Positions 63,689 to 64,000 of a stretch of 64,000 nucleotides of DNA are shown here, piece after piece. Below the pieces are notes generated by a model that saw only the letters and a program-made list of their open reading frames with translations, was not told where the DNA came from and did no database searches. The stretch lies in assembly GCA_003285105.1 (NCBI GenBank), contig CP030158.1, positions 620,001-684,000 on the forward strand, in the 5' to 3' direction. Positions within the stretch are counted from its first letter, which is position 1; each line of letters starts with the position of its first letter. A program made the translations under genes and the position numbers. The DNA is from Roseithermus sacchariphilus (GTDB taxonomy: Bacteria; Bacteroidota; Rhodothermia; Rhodothermales; MEBIC09517).

Positions 63689-64000
63689 TCAATGCACCAG
63701 CGACGCAGGCCGCAGGTGCTGCTTGTCGAAGCCGGGGCCGGCCCAGCTGACGGTCAGCGCTTCGCCGCCGTGATCCTCGAAGTACTCCAGGCGGAACGCA
63801 TGCCGGCCGGCGGCCAGCGCCACCTGCCCGTCGCGGCGGCGGGCGCTGTGCGAGCCGTCGTTGTCCACCACCGGCTCACCCCCGACGTAGAGCCGCGAAC
63901 CGTCGTCGCTGAGCACCTCGAAGGTGTAGATCCCGTCGGCCGGGGCCTCGACGTAGCCTTCGAAGACGAGGCCGTAGCCGTCCTCGGCCCGCTTGAGCGC
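63689..64000 (-). CDS. PA14-domain protein, C-terminal part only
   Basis: The frame is open from the right window edge to a stop at 63689; only the last 103 codons are seen. GYVEAPADGIYTFEVLSDDGS, LYVGGEPVVDNDGSH and HAFRLEYFEDHGGEALTVSW are the second half of a PA14 domain, a carbohydrate-binding module at the end of many secreted glycoside hydrolases. The catalytic part lies outside the window. Confidence 0.8.
   Translation of the reverse strand, partial: ALKRAEDGYGLVFEGYVEAPADGIYTFEVLSDDGSRLYVGGEPVVDNDGSHSARRRDGQVALAAGRHAFRLEYFEDHGGEALTVSWAGPGFDKQHLRPASLVH

Overview
The window is very GC-rich, gene-dense DNA from a Gram-negative member of the Bacteroidota/Rhodothermota lineage; a high-GC Rhodothermales-like bacterium is my best guess. 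The evidence is the set of lipobox lipoproteins, a TonB-dependent receptor with an N-terminal carboxypeptidase-regulatory-like domain, a glycan-degradation cluster typical of that lineage, a 73-codon infA, and many starts without a Shine-Dalgarno motif. The species assignment is inference.

Left flank (1-5447): an SGNH-hydrolase/TPR protein cut by the window edge, a beta-propeller lipoprotein, and a secreted S9-family prolyl-oligopeptidase-type peptidase.

Core (about 5.8-42.5 kb): one long co-directional cluster encoding an extracellular contractile injection system (eCIS, of the Afp/PVC/MAC type). Order: SARP/BTAD-type regulator; small conserved protein with a probable frameshift; DUF4255 (Pvc16-like) tail terminator; accessory beta protein; sheath 1; tube 1; sheath 2 with two inserted FN3-like modules; tube 2; LysM tube/baseplate linker; small DUF5908-like protein; gpD-like hub; separate gpV-like spike; unknown protein with a hydrophobic C-terminus; gp25; baseplate J; tail-protein-I wedge; fibre; fibre paralogue; Thr-rich FPT-repeat protein with helix-hairpin-helix (HhH) domains; GT4 glycosyltransferase; eCIS-conserved protein with a proline-rich linker; AAA+ ATPase; 1421-residue DUF4157 protein; PNTG-repeat protein; and a GT-methyltransferase-GT2 fusion. 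I saw no PAAR tip and no canonical tape-measure gene. The unusual parts are the glycosylation enzymes placed inside the particle operon, next to a Thr/Pro-rich repeat protein that could be their acceptor, and the compositionally distinct C-terminus of the DUF4157 protein.

Glycan block (42.5-51.3 kb): GH2 enzyme, small lipoprotein, aldose 1-epimerase and GH20 hexosaminidase on the minus strand; a divergent glycosylasparaginase; and a Gfo/Idh/MocA oxidoreductase. Together these suggest periplasmic breakdown of glycoprotein-type or GlcNAc-containing glycans.

Right flank (51.3-64 kb): tRNA-Leu(GAG) with its own clear promoter and terminator, a class III aminotransferase, a CAP-domain lipoprotein, infA, a DUF1080 lipoprotein, a HTH/PIN toxin-antitoxin pair whose PIN protein has lost a catalytic Asp, a TonB-dependent receptor, a YdcF-like membrane protein, a lipoprotein, a PfkB sugar kinase, a GT4 glycosyltransferase, and a PA14-domain protein cut by the right edge. 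No rRNA, CRISPR, IS element or prophage structural or integration genes were seen.
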